DNA of 64,000 nt from Voacanga thouarsii. Its lineage: Eukaryota; Streptophyta; Magnoliopsida; Gentianales; Apocynaceae. The DNA lies in the NCBI GenBank assembly GCA_026120185.1, contig JANUWF010001937.1, forward strand, positions 3,253,501 to 3,317,500. Direction: 5' to 3'. Both the position numbers and the translations under genes were made by a program. The notes under the pieces are model-generated. The model saw only the letters and a program-made list of their open reading frames with translations. It had not been told where the DNA came from and ran no database searches. Every line of letters begins with the position of its first letter. Position 1 is the first letter of the stretch. Shown here one piece after another: positions 1 to 10,170 of the stretch.

Positions 1-265
1 ATATCTGTACAAATGGATCTCAACTTGGTCCGAGGAGTCTAATTTCATATTCTTGCATTTTGTACAAGGACATCGGATTTTACCAAACATGGAGTTCAAT
101 AAGGTAATCAAAATAAACCCCTACAAACTTTGCTCAAATTCAATAGTGAACCATTTACAAGGCAACTACCTTCTATACATCCAACTGCGATCTTTCGTCT
201 ACATTATCAACAAATTATGCGACAAAGATGTTCGACTGTGAGTTTATACATGTTTTCCATGCATT
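1..265 (-). pseudogene. CACTA TNP2 transposase, 5' fragment (family C), cut by the window edge
   Basis: Read on the minus strand, this stretch matches the start of the TNP2-type gene at about 55370-55640 nearly base for base, including upstream leader sequence (around 205-262). The encoded piece holds the N-terminal transposase-associated domain with its zinc-like pattern CPCTKCKNM. The start codon seen at 55443 (ATG) is ACG here (complement of 196-198), so this copy has lost its start. The rest of the gene would lie left of the window. The break near 265-300 meets the copia relic, so this is either the edge of an older CACTA copy or a fragment left by rearrangement. Homology is directly visible; the family name follows from known TNP2 proteins. 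Confidence 0.82.
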
Positions 266-429
266 ATATATATGTTAAAAATTTACGATTCTAAGATGTT
301 CCTGTCCAAACTTCTAAGAGGCAACCTAGACCAACAGTGATGGAGTAATCAAAATTGAATAACTAAAAGAGAAGAATAGAACGATGCTACTTTTCATTAT
401 TCTAAGCAAAATTGTAATATTAACCTTTG

Positions 430-720
430 TTCTTAATACTTGACATAATCTTGGAGAATTTGATAGCAAATCTGATAAAGGTATATTTCTTGGATATTCT
501 TCCAATAGAAAGGCATATAAAGTGTACAATAAATGAACTCTATGTGTGGAAGAATCCGTACATATTGTGTTTGATGAATCAAATATATATTCTTCTAGAA
601 ATGATGATAATGATGTAGGAATCATAAAAGAAAATAGCAGTGAACAGCATAAGGCTCCATCACTTGATATTCATGCTAAAAAAGAGGAATTAGAAGAACA
701 ACAAGTTGAAGAAAACAAAT
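430..720 (+). pseudogene. copia integrase C-terminal remnant
   Basis: Reading from about 449, the frame gives LGEFDSKSDKGIFLGYSSN followed by RKAYKVYNK, a stop, then TLCVEESVHIVFDE. This is the conserved tail of Ty1/copia integrase just before the linker to reverse transcriptase. A TGA replaces an arginine codon in the middle. The catalytic core and zinc finger of integrase are absent upstream. After 620 the sequence becomes the poorly conserved linker, rich in Glu and Lys, and no clear reading frame survives. Confidence 0.78.
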
Positions 721-884
721 AAAGGGCCTAAGAGCCCACGAATTAAGGCTTGCCATAAGATTGGAAGTACAAAGCTATCCATACAAAAAAATAAATCATT
801 GGTGATCGTAGCTACGGAGTCAAAACTAAACGATATTTTGTTGATAATTTTACTTTATTTTCTAGCACTAAACCTAATTGTATT

Positions 885-1560
885 GATGCAGCCTTACATG
901 ATGAATTTTATATTATGGCCATGCAAGAAGAGCTGAACCAATTTGAAAGAAATCAAGTTTGGAAGCATGTATCTAAACTACTTGACCATCCCGTAATTGG
1001 TACCAAGTGGGTTTTCATAAGCAAACTTGATGAGTATGGTATTGTTATTTGAAATAAAGCCAGATTAGTTGCCTAAGGATTCAATCAAGAAGAGTGCATT
1101 GATTATGATGAAACTTTTGCTCTCGTTGCTTGATTAGAGTCAATAAGAATGTTGCTTGTGTTTGCATCTTTCAAAGATTTTATACTCTACCAAATGGATG
1201 TCAAAAGTGCTTTTCTAAATGGTTTTATTGAAGAATAAGTATATGTGGAGCAACCTCCTGGTTTTATTCATGAACGTTTTTTGAACCATGTCTTTAAACT
1301 CTCTAAAGCCCTTTATGGTTTAAAACAAACTCCAAGAGCATGGTATAAAAGGCTAAGTGGTTTTCTTCTTTCAAAAGGATTTTCAATAAGCTTAATTGAC
1401 ACCATGTTATTTATCAAATCTAAAAATTCTGATGATATCTTAATTGTGCAAATATATATTAATGATATTATTTTTGGGGTTACTAATGATTCCTTGTGCA
1501 AGAAATTTGCCAAGACAATGCAGTGAAATAAGTATGATAGCAGAACTTAATTTCTGCCTC
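885..1560 (+). pseudogene. copia reverse transcriptase remnant
   Basis: The frame from about 885 reads through MQEELNQFERNQVW, GTKWVF, KARLVA, YQMDVKSAFLNG, VEQPPGF, LSKALYGLKQTPRAWY and YINDIIFG, which is the standard order of the copia RT domain (RVT_2). Stops are present at KARLVA, after TFALVA, and in the stretch before VEQPPGF, so it is dead. The first catalytic Asp (in MDVKSAF) is kept, but the active-site box reads YIND where copia normally has Y-V/I-D-D, so one catalytic Asp has become Asn. The piece at 1245-1526 is the longest open part. Confidence 0.88.
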
Positions 1561-1604
1561 GGTCTTCAAATTAAGCAAATAAAAAAAATAGGATCTTCTT
1601 AAAT

Positions 1605-2394
1605 CAAGCCATGTATGCTAAGGAACTGCTCAAAAGATTTGATATGAAGAAAAAAAAAAAGAAATAAGTACACCTATGAGCATATTGTTAAAGCTTGATA
1701 AAAATGAAAAAGGTAAGAAAGTGGATGAATTGAAATATAGAAGTATGATTGGAAGTTTCCTTTATCTTATTGCCAGCCAGTCTGACATTATGTTCTCACT
1801 GTGTATTTGTGCTCGATTTCAATCATTTCCAAAGGAATCTCATCTATGTGTTGTAAAACGTATCTTTACACACTTAATTGGAACATATAATTATGGTTTA
1901 TGGTATCCCCGAACTAATTCATTTGATCTTATTGGATTCACGGATGCTGACTATACCGGGTGCAAAGTTGAGAGAAAAAGCACCAGTGCACACTGTCAAT
2001 TTCTTGGACACTCTCTTGTCTCTTGGTATAATAAGAAGTAAGCTTATGTCTCTCTCTCAACAATCGAGGCAGAATACATTACTGCATGGAGTTGTTGTGC
2101 GCAAAATTTTGTGGATGAAAAACACTCTACTTAACTTTGGTTTAAATTTTAATTACGCACCTATCCTATGTGATAAAACTAGTCTATCAATCTGACCAAG
2201 AACCTTGTTCAACATTTTAGAACTAAGCATATTGAAATTGAGCATCATTTTATTAGAGATCATGTGCTTAAGGGTGATGTGTGTGTGAAATATATTCCAA
2301 TTGATGAACAACTTGTAGATATTTTCACTAAACCTCTGGCCAAAGATAGATTTAATTATCTGTGAAGAGGTTTGGGAATTACCAAACTTGTGTA
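1605..2394 (+). pseudogene. copia RNase H remnant and end of pol
   Basis: After the RT box the sequence carries the connection (MYAKELLKRFDM-like), an open stretch at 1676-2041 with VDELKYRSMIGSFLYL, FTDADYTGCKVERKS and FLGHSLVSWYNKK, then in shifted frames STIEAEYI and DIFTKPLAKDRF before the end near 2365-2394. These are the conserved blocks of copia RNase H and the pol C-terminus. The DAD of FTDADYTG and the E of STIEAEY are the usual metal-binding residues. A stop after WYNKK and frame changes near 2040-2200 break it. Confidence 0.87.
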
Positions 2395-2880
2395 ACTAAC
2401 AATTTTGCCAAGAATTTATTTGTTCATTCTTCCAGAACTTCTAAAGATACACACTTTCGGATGATGATTTTGGATACAGCATCTCAGAAACATGAATCCA
2501 AAACCCCCTTAATAAAATATTTCTCAATTTATTTTGGATGGACGAATTTGGATTAAGTCAAGTCCAAAATAGCTGCAGCCCTTAATAAAATATTTCATGT
2601 AAAGCTCACTTTTTTTTTTTTAATATTTGGATGAAAAAGCGTCTGAATCTAAAAACCTTTTTTGAACTTTCAAAATGACAGCGCTTTTCAAAGAAGCTCA
2701 TCCCATCCCTGATGAAATCTATAATTAAGGGTACTTGATTGTACTTATCTACTCAAGTACCTAGAAAATCACAAAAAAGGCTTATCAAAAAGGGGCTATT
2801 TCTCTCTCTTCTTGAAATTTGAAACCGCCATTGATCTCTCTACCTCTCTCTCTCTTCGTATCTTTATCTTCCTCACTAAA
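2395..2880. other. Spacer between pol and the extra ORF of the copia relic
   Basis: No coding signal. It contains a short T-run near 2611 and copies of a phrase like tccaaaac that recurs at 5580-5670 and 6470-6580 in the same element, as expected for untranslated DNA of one retrotransposon. Confidence 0.5.
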
Positions 2881-2913
2881 ACAGAAAACCGATATCTTCT
2901 TCTCACTTCTGCC

Positions 2914-4910
2914 ATGGCAAAACTACCAAAATCAGACAAGGGAAGCAAATCAAAGACAAAGAAAAATCCGAAAGGCAAGGAAATGACAAAGACAAAGTTT
3001 GTTGTCGACACCTAACCCGCCATCAAATAGAAAGGTAAGAAGATCATTACTGAAGAAACAGCTTCACAGTCTGGTTTATCACAAGAGCTTCGTGTACAAG
3101 AAAGCTCTGAAACACAGGAACCCCGATTTCTTGACTTGAAATATGAATCTGAGTTTAATGACTAGCTATCGAAGAATAGAATTGTCATCTCTGGATACTA
3201 TGTTAATGCTGAGGCCCTTTTAAATTTTGCTAATATCTTAAATATGTTTGAATCACTCGGATGGGGGGCTTTACTGTCAGTAGATGGAAAATTGTACACC
3301 ACACTGGTTTGGAAATTTTATTCAAACTTAAGAAAAGGAAGGCTTGAGGAGACTAGTAGAGGATTTATAGTTCAATGGTACACCTCTAGAAAGGCAAGAA
3401 GATCATTGCTGAAGAAACAGCTTCATAGTCTGACTCATCACAAGAGATTCCTGTACAAGAAAGCTCTGAAACACAAGGACCCCAATTTCTTGACTTGAAA
3501 TGTGAATCTGAGTTTAATGACTGGCTATCGAGGAATAGAACTGTCATCTCTAGATACTATGTTGATGTTGAGGCCTTTTTAAATTTTGCTAATATCTTAA
3601 ATATGTTTGAATCACTTGGATGGGGGGCTTTACTATCAGTAGATGGAAAATTGTACACCTCACTGGTTTGGAAATTTTATTCAAACTTAAGAAAAGGAAG
3701 GCTTGAGGAGACTGGTAGCGGATTTATGGTTCAATGGTACACCTCTAGAGTAGGTTGTGTAAATATGGAATTTGACCATAGAATGATGAATCGAATTTTT
3801 GAAGTCAGACACGGAGGAATCCAATTCTTTGAAATAAACAAATTTCTAAAAAAATCAGACCTATTTGATCTGGGAAGGTTTGAAGCAAAATTTACTAGAA
3901 GGAGGAGTTTTAAAAATTCAAATGACTGAAATTCGAACTGGCTGAATGGTTTTGGAAGAATTCTGCACCATATGGTGTCTACCATGGTGGCACCAAGCTT
4001 TGGGCATAAAACATCTGTGAGTATCATGCAAATGATACTAATGTTGGCCCTATTAGAAGGAAGATAGATCAGTTTTGGTTTTTTAACTGTGAAGCTAATG
4101 CTTCAATCGAGAAACACTTCTAACAAGGCCCTACCTTATGAAATCTCCTGACAAAGGTTTTCAAATATTTCAACGTGAATCTCAGTGTAAGTACCCCTAA
4201 ACATATCAAGATTAATGTCTACATCACAGAGTCTTTTAAAAAAATGGGGTTTGTACAAATGAACAATCAATGGGTTTTGCTTAGGGATGTGTCAGGTGAG
4301 GAAAGGGAAAAGTTTATCAAAATTAAGGCTGAAGGAAAGAAAACTGCACCTACTACCTTAACAGGAACAAAACGAAAGGCTGAAATAGTATAGGAATTCT
4401 CCAATAAAGGCAAGTAGAGGACTGAGGAGAGTGGACTGACTTAAAGCATCTTGAGTGCTTTAAATATTTTGTCTGAGAAATTTGATGGATTTAGCACAGA
4501 AGTAAGATAAACTAGAAAACTTGGGAAATCGATTAAGTAATGTGGAGAGAGAGAAAGTGGAAAAGACTACTAAAAAAGTCGCTAAAAAGCAAGTCATTCC
4601 ACCGTAGCAAGTAGATAAGCCTGCAAAGGATTCTAGACACTCCCTTAAAATTGAGAAATTTGCCGCTGAAGATGTTCTAGCTCCACCCGCTACAGTACCC
4701 ACAGTTGAACAAATTCCATCCCAGCCAATTGTAATGATGCCTACTATACCATTTGTTAATCCAGCTACCGCTACAAAGGACAAGGCAATTCCTGGGTAGC
4801 TCCTCGAGGCGCAGGGTTAAAGATGTGGTCATCAAGAGAAAGTCCAGCAAAATTGCTAGATAACATTCTAAGAAGGGTGCAAGCACCAAGCCTGAGACCA
4901 TTCACATTTC
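2914..4910 (+). pseudogene. Extra 3' ORF of the copia relic (plant transposon protein / env-like position)
   Basis: From an ATG at 2914 a Lys-rich start (MAKLPKSDKGSKSKTKK) leads, with stops, into a globular region: FNDWLSRNRTVISRYY, FLNFANILNMFESLGWG, SLVWKFYSNLRKG, then at 4175-4393 a frame with KMGFVQMNNQWVLLRD. This resembles the plant transposon protein domain (Pfam Transposase_32 type) often seen beside retrotransposon ORFs in dicots and other angiosperms. The position downstream of pol is where Sireviruses carry an env-like ORF. The tail from 4400 to 4910 is Lys/Pro/Ala-rich with stops. No signal peptide or membrane segment is convincing, so an envelope role is not supported by what can be seen. 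Confidence 0.6.
3031..3749 (+). repeat. 359-bp tandem duplication inside the copia extra ORF
   Basis: Copy one runs 3031-3389 and copy two 3390-3749; matching anchors (aaaggtaagaag / aaaggcaagaag, and the ATG of MFESLGWG at 3244 / 3603) are offset by exactly 359. The copies differ at few sites, so the duplication is younger than most of the decay. As 359 is not a multiple of 3, it throws the frame, and the first copy also carries a stop where the second reads DWLSRN. Confidence 0.93.
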
Positions 4911-6080
4911 CTGATTTACACATGATGGCTATTGCCTACTGACTTTTTATGCAACATTCACTCTGATAAACAATTTTATAAATTTTGCTTTATGTTTTCT
5001 ACATGAACAATCTTACTCTTGAACTAACAATCCTGCTGATAATGTGCTTACTATATTCCTGTTTTAATTTCTAATTAATTCCTTACTGTTTCTCTTCTGC
5101 TATACTCTTTTTGATTGATGGCAAATGGGGAGAAATAAATATGCAATATATGAATTATGGATTGTGACTCGGGTTATATGGATTGAGGAAATGGCATTAT
5201 GTTTATACAAAAAAATTGTACTTGTGAGTTTTTTTGTCTCATTCTATTTTGATTTGGTTGAATAATATGAATGATATCTCTCTCATTGTCTTTATCCTCA
5301 TAAATATAGATTGAGAACCTAAAATCTATTTTGTGTCTTAGCACTGTCAAAAGTGATCTTGATAATGGCTGTGATGTGCATTATGCCAAATATTTAGATG
5401 ATGAGGATATTTAACTGTGTTGTTTCCTTTTGGTTGCACATAAAATTCTTTGTGTTGAAATTCCTTGAGAAAGCAGGGTTCAGTTGAAAACCATTGATCT
5501 ATTTTTGTGAAAATTATATTTTACCCAGCACAAACACAGGGGGAGTTTTGGATCCTCAATTTGTCAATCCAAGACACCAGTCCAAAACTGCCTTCATAAG
5601 AAGTGATCTTCTATCTCATTTTAACCTGTTTTGGATACATGATTTGAAAGTCCAAAATCTTAAATCCCAGTTAGTTTTCAACACACTTCATCTTTAGTCT
5701 CTTTTTACCTACTGTTCATATATGCACATACATATAAGGAGTATTGTTGTTGATAGTTTATCTTCTAATCCTCTTCATGCAAATACTTATATTTTTTTTG
5801 TGACTATTATTTGGCTCTTTCTATAAGAAATAGTTCTCTTTATAGAAGGAAAGGAGATAAGGAGGTTGGTTAGGCTATGGGCTCATTGAGTCATCTTTAT
5901 GAGACCATGTTTAATTTTTCTTATCTTAATTTCATAAGCACTTTTTGAGTCCTATAATAAGAGAATGCATTTCAGTTAAAAATATTCTTATTTCTTTTGG
6001 TCTAACATGTCCATACTGTTTATATCATTTTTTTATGTCACAATCCCATCAAGTTTGTTATCACCCAAAAAAGGGGATAT
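4911..6080 (+). other. Long 3' untranslated region of the copia relic with polypurine tracts
   Basis: No gene. Purine-rich runs occur near 5122-5139 (aaatggggagaaataa), 5539-5547 (cagggggag) and 6066-6079 (aaaaaaggggata). The last directly abuts the LTR and is the likely priming tract for plus-strand synthesis. Several polypurine copies upstream of the LTR are a known Sirevirus feature. Confidence 0.6.
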
Positions 6081-7397
6081 TGTTAGCCCGAAGGGCATTC
6101 TCTTGTGTTTTGACTTTTGACAAATATTGATGTGGACTAACTTATGTAATCTATATGTGATAGGACATGTTTGACCTCAATTCTTCCAAGGTGTGCTAAT
6201 GAGACTACTAAACAACTCTTAAGTAATGGAATCCAAAAGTGGATGGTCAAGTATAAGACCAACTTAAGAGCTTGCATACTAAGAAGCCCTTAGGAAAAAT
6301 CATAGACTAGGAATTGTTATTCAAGTATTATGTGTAAATTCTTATATCTCTTTACCTTATGTTCAATTTATTTTACCTTGAAGCACTTAAAAATAATTTC
6401 AAAAGAAAAGGATGTTTCTAAATCTAATTTTTTCGGTTGAAGTAGTTTTGGATGGACTTCTAAATTCAAAACACCATCCAATGATCTGAAACATTTTTCA
6501 AAATATATCTCTTTAAAGTACTATTTTGGACTCACTTTTTGGTTGGACTTCCTTCTATTTTGTGAATCCAAAACCCTGAAAATCCTGACAGAAGTAACTA
6601 GCCATTACTAGCCATTGGGACCTCAGGTTTGGCTCTTATAAAAGCTTCTAAAACTCAATTTTGAAGTAGATTTTTGTGCTATCTCTCTCAGAAAAATTAT
6701 TACACTTTAGAAAAAAAAATCTTCCTTTTTTATTTGTGCTTCAAAGTGAAATAAAATTGTTCCAAAGGTAAAAGTTATTTGTGCTTAGTTGTTCATATTT
6801 TGCTTAATCTGTGAGCTATTTCTGTACTCTTTCTTCAATCAATTTTCTATCATGGTAAAAAAGGTAAAACTCAATTGGAATGAGCCTTGATTATTGTGTT
6901 TAAAGAGGTTAAGTATAAAGCCAAGTATGGTAATCCTCCTATGTAAGATTAGTGTCGCTTACCACCATTGATTTGGAAAAAGATTTTTAGTGATTAGTGT
7001 TGAAATCCTTAAGTGTGAACTTAAGGTAGTGGATGTAGATCATTTAAAGATCTAACCACTATAAATTCTTGAGTTTGTTCTTGTACACTTTGTCTAAATT
7101 TCTTCACTGCATTTCAGCCGGTCACCAAATCTTAAATGCCTTATCTTTTTCTCTAAAATCTGTGATTCATTTAAGGCTCTTATATTCTATAGTAAGCATG
7201 TCCTTGATAGCTCAACTACCCATTTTTAATACACATCGTTTTCTCACCATTCAGTACTGTTTTAAAAGATGTTTGTCTGCCCTCTTAAAGCTGCGAAGCA
7301 AACTCCAATTTTTAATTTGCAATTGTTTGCTATAAACCTTATTCACCCCCTCCCCCTAAGGTTTACCAATATGACTTCAATCTTGTGTGATTCCACA
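6081..7397 (+). mobile_element. 3' LTR of the copia relic
   Basis: Starts TGTTAGCCCG immediately after the polypurine tract. It contains a TATA box within gctcttataaaagct and ends in a pyrimidine-rich phrase (ttcaccccctccccc, about 7349-7363) typical of copia LTR ends. The exact 3' border is uncertain: a CA occurs at 7396-7397, but no partner LTR or target duplication is in view. The small open frames inside it are chance. Confidence 0.62.
6637..6643 (+). promoter_or_regulatory. LTR TATA box (TATAAAA)
   Basis: A canonical TATAAAA lies about 555 bp into the LTR, in a phrase ggctcttataaaagcttcta that looks like a copia LTR core promoter; the transcribed R region would begin some 25-35 bp downstream. 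Activity is not implied. Confidence 0.5.
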
Positions 7398-9894
7398 TAT
7401 TAGAAAAATAATATCAATAATCAAACCTTATAAATACTATATTATATAAAAATTTACTAGAATTTTCTTAAGACATGAAGACTAAGGGTAGGTTAAACTA
7501 AAATTCCACAGATGCAATAGAAAAATAACAAAATATGTTGCAATACTATTAAATTAAATAATAAAAACTTCCTGAAAGAAAATTAAGATAAAACTTCTCA
7601 GAAGCAAATTATATATGTCAAACTTAAGAGAAGAATAAAGGATTAGAAATAGAATATTTTTTCCTTATAATATTCTCACTCCTTCAATTATAAACATGTA
7701 CATTTACCTATATATTACAATTGGTGCATATATAATAAAATGCACCCTTTGAGACAAGTTATTAAGAATATTTCAATAAATTTGTCAAAATATATCTCCA
7801 CATAAACATGGAAATAAAAAATCAAAAATTAAAAGAAAAATACAAATAGAATACCACATTCCATCGCAAAGCCATCACAAATTGTGACGGTTTAGCGAGG
7901 GCAGAAGAAAATCCATCATAATTAGCGAGGGTTTTGCAAAAAATTAGGGTATTCAATTCTCTAGCATGCAAAAATCCAAAAAATTGTAGCAGAACTCTCG
8001 CTAATTGCTATGGCTTGGCAACAAATTGATGTTTTGACTTCTAAATTTTTAAATTAAAAAAAGGCGTTATTTTGAACATTTGAAATTTCGTCGCAAAACC
8101 CTAGGTAATTGCGATGGTTTAGCGAGGGCGGAAGAATATCCGTCGCAATTTATGAGGTTTTGCGACGAATTAGGGAATTCAGTTCTCCACTCTGCAAAAA
8201 TTCAAAAAATCATAGCAGAACTCTCGCTAATTTCTACGACTTTGCAACAATTTGATGTTTTGAATTATGATTTTTTTAATTGAAAAAAGGCAGTAATTTG
8301 AAATTTTGAAATTCCTTTACAAAACCCTCACAAATTGTGATAGTTTAGAGAGGGCAGAAGAAAATCCGTCGCAATTTGCGAGTGTTTTGCGACGAATTGG
8401 GGTATTCAATTCTCCACTATGCAAATTTTTTTTTTTTTTTAATTGTAGCAGAACTCTAGCTAATTGCTACGGCTTTGCAACAAATTAATGTTTTGACTTT
8501 TGAATTTTTTCATTAAAAAAGAGACGATAATTTGAAATTTTGATATTCCGTCGCAAATCCCTCGCAAATTGCGACAGTTTAGCAAGGGTAGAAGATAAGC
8601 TATCACAATTTGCATGGGTTTTGTGATGAATTGGGGTATTCAATTCTCCACTATGCAAAAATTCAAAGAAATTGTAGTAGAACTCCAACTAATTGCTATG
8701 ACTTTGCAGCAAATTAATATTTTGACTTCTAGATTTTTTTTAATTGAAAAGAGGAGATAATTTAAAATTTTGAAATTCCATTACAAAACTTTCACAAATT
8801 GCGACGGTTTAGCAAGGGCATAAGCAAATTCCATCTTAATTTGCGAAGGGTTTGTGACGATAATCGAGCAATATTTTTTCTTTTTTCTCTATTTTTTAAT
8901 TATGGAATTTTATCACAAATCCCTCACTAATTGCAAGGATTTTGTGATGGTCGGCATATAAAATTTTTTCCTATAAATTTTTCCTAAAAAATATTTTTTC
9001 GTCACAAAACCCTCGCTAATTAGCGAAGGTTTTGCTTGGACAAGACAATGGCTTCTCTTTCCGTCGCAAATCCTTTGCAAATTCCGAGGATATTGTGATG
9101 GTCATCCAAAATATGAAATTCCGTCACAAAGCCTCGCTAATTGCAAGGATTTTGCGACAGTTTATGAATCTTTTTTTCCTAAGAAATATTTTTCTATTGT
9201 AAAACCCACGCAACTTGCGAGGATTTTGCGACGGTAATTGAACATGATTTTTTCTTTTTTCTCTCTTTTTTAAATATGAAATTCTGTCACAAAGCCCTCG
9301 CTAATTGCAAGAATTTTGTAATGGTTGGCTTATAAAATTTGTTCTTTTAAATTTTTCCCCTAAAAATATATTTTCGTCGCAAAACCCTCGCTAATTAGCG
9401 AGGGTTTTGTGAGGACAAGACAATGGCTTCGCTTTCCATCACAAATCCCCGGCAAATTACGAGGATATTGCAATGGTTATCCAAATATGAAATTCCATCG
9501 CAAAGCTCTAATTATGAGGATTTTACGGCAGTTTATAAATCTTTTTTTTTGGAGAAATATTTTTTCGTCACAAAACCATCGCAACTTGCGAGGATTTTGC
9601 GATGGTAATCGAATAAGGTTTTTTCTTTTTTGCGATGGCTTTGCGACGGTAATCGAATAAGATTTTTTCTTTTTCCTCTCTTTTTTAAATATGAAATTCC
9701 GTCGCAAATCTCTCACTAATTGTGACGTTATAAATTTTTTTCCTTTAAATTTTTTTCTAAAAATATTTTTCCATCGCAAAACCCTCTCTAATTAGCAAGG
9801 ATGTTGTGACGACAAGACAATGGCTTTTCTTTTTGTCTCAAAACCCTCGTAACTTGCAAGGATATTGCAATGGTCATCCAAATATGAAATTTCA
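7398..9894. mobile_element. Truncated CACTA element of family B, proximal part (interrupted by family A element)
   Basis: AT-rich sequence at about 7700-7830 (tgcacccttt...gagaca.gttatta..aatatttca) is clearly related to 41215-41300 in the complete family B element, and the repeat array that follows matches that element's right subterminal array. The far end with the terminus lies at 24478-25207. No coding part remains. The left break is somewhere near 7400 at the copia LTR. Confidence 0.72.
7861..9894. repeat. Subterminal repeat array, family B CACTA (decayed)
   Basis: Many degenerate copies of a unit built on ccgtcgcaaaaccctcgcta and its complement gcgagggttttgcgacgg, separated by AT-rich spacers. 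There are two larger periods: a ~220-bp period (7861-8870) with the phrase gggtattcaattctccact, and a second set (8880-9894) with the phrase acaagacaatggcttctctttccgtc. Most CpG sites show TpG/CpA changes, as expected from long methylation. Such arrays at CACTA ends are known binding sites for the TnpA-type protein. Confidence 0.85.
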
Positions 9895-10170
9895 CACTAC
9901 TAGAAATTAATGATATTGTAACATATTTATTATAACATTTTTTTAAAGATGTCATTGGAAATATAAATTTGTGATAGTTTACCAAAAATGTCAAAATAGA
10001 CACAAGTAAAATAATACCTTTTTACTAGATTTACTAGAAATGTAAATTTTATTGTATTTTTAGAACCATATTATGACATTTTCTAAAATGTGTTACAATA
10101 CTTTTTTTTATATATTGTATTATTTATTTTGACATGTGAAACTGTCTTAATAGCTATTGTACTAAAAAAA
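9895..10170. repeat. Left subterminal region, family A
   Basis: Short repeated words such as ttgtaacat, attataacat and atgacatttt occur in both orientations and match words in the right subterminal region (23850-24477), consistent with binding sites near CACTA ends. They are unrelated to the GCGACGG repeats of families B and C. Confidence 0.65.

Larger units (their letters stand above)
300..7397 (+). mobile_element. 5'-truncated Ty1/copia retrotransposon relic, Sirevirus (SIRE/Maximus)-like
   Basis: In order along the plus strand: integrase C-terminal part, reverse transcriptase, RNase H, an additional ORF region, a long untranslated stretch with polypurine tracts, and a 3' LTR starting at 6081. 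The 5' LTR, gag, protease and most of integrase are missing, so the element is truncated at about 300, next to the CACTA fragment. The integrase tail wording (GIFLGYSSNRKAYKVYN) and the extra ORF after pol are typical of the Sirevirus lineage of plant copia elements. Several in-frame stops make it non-functional. The lineage call rests on recognition, not on a search. Confidence 0.8.
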
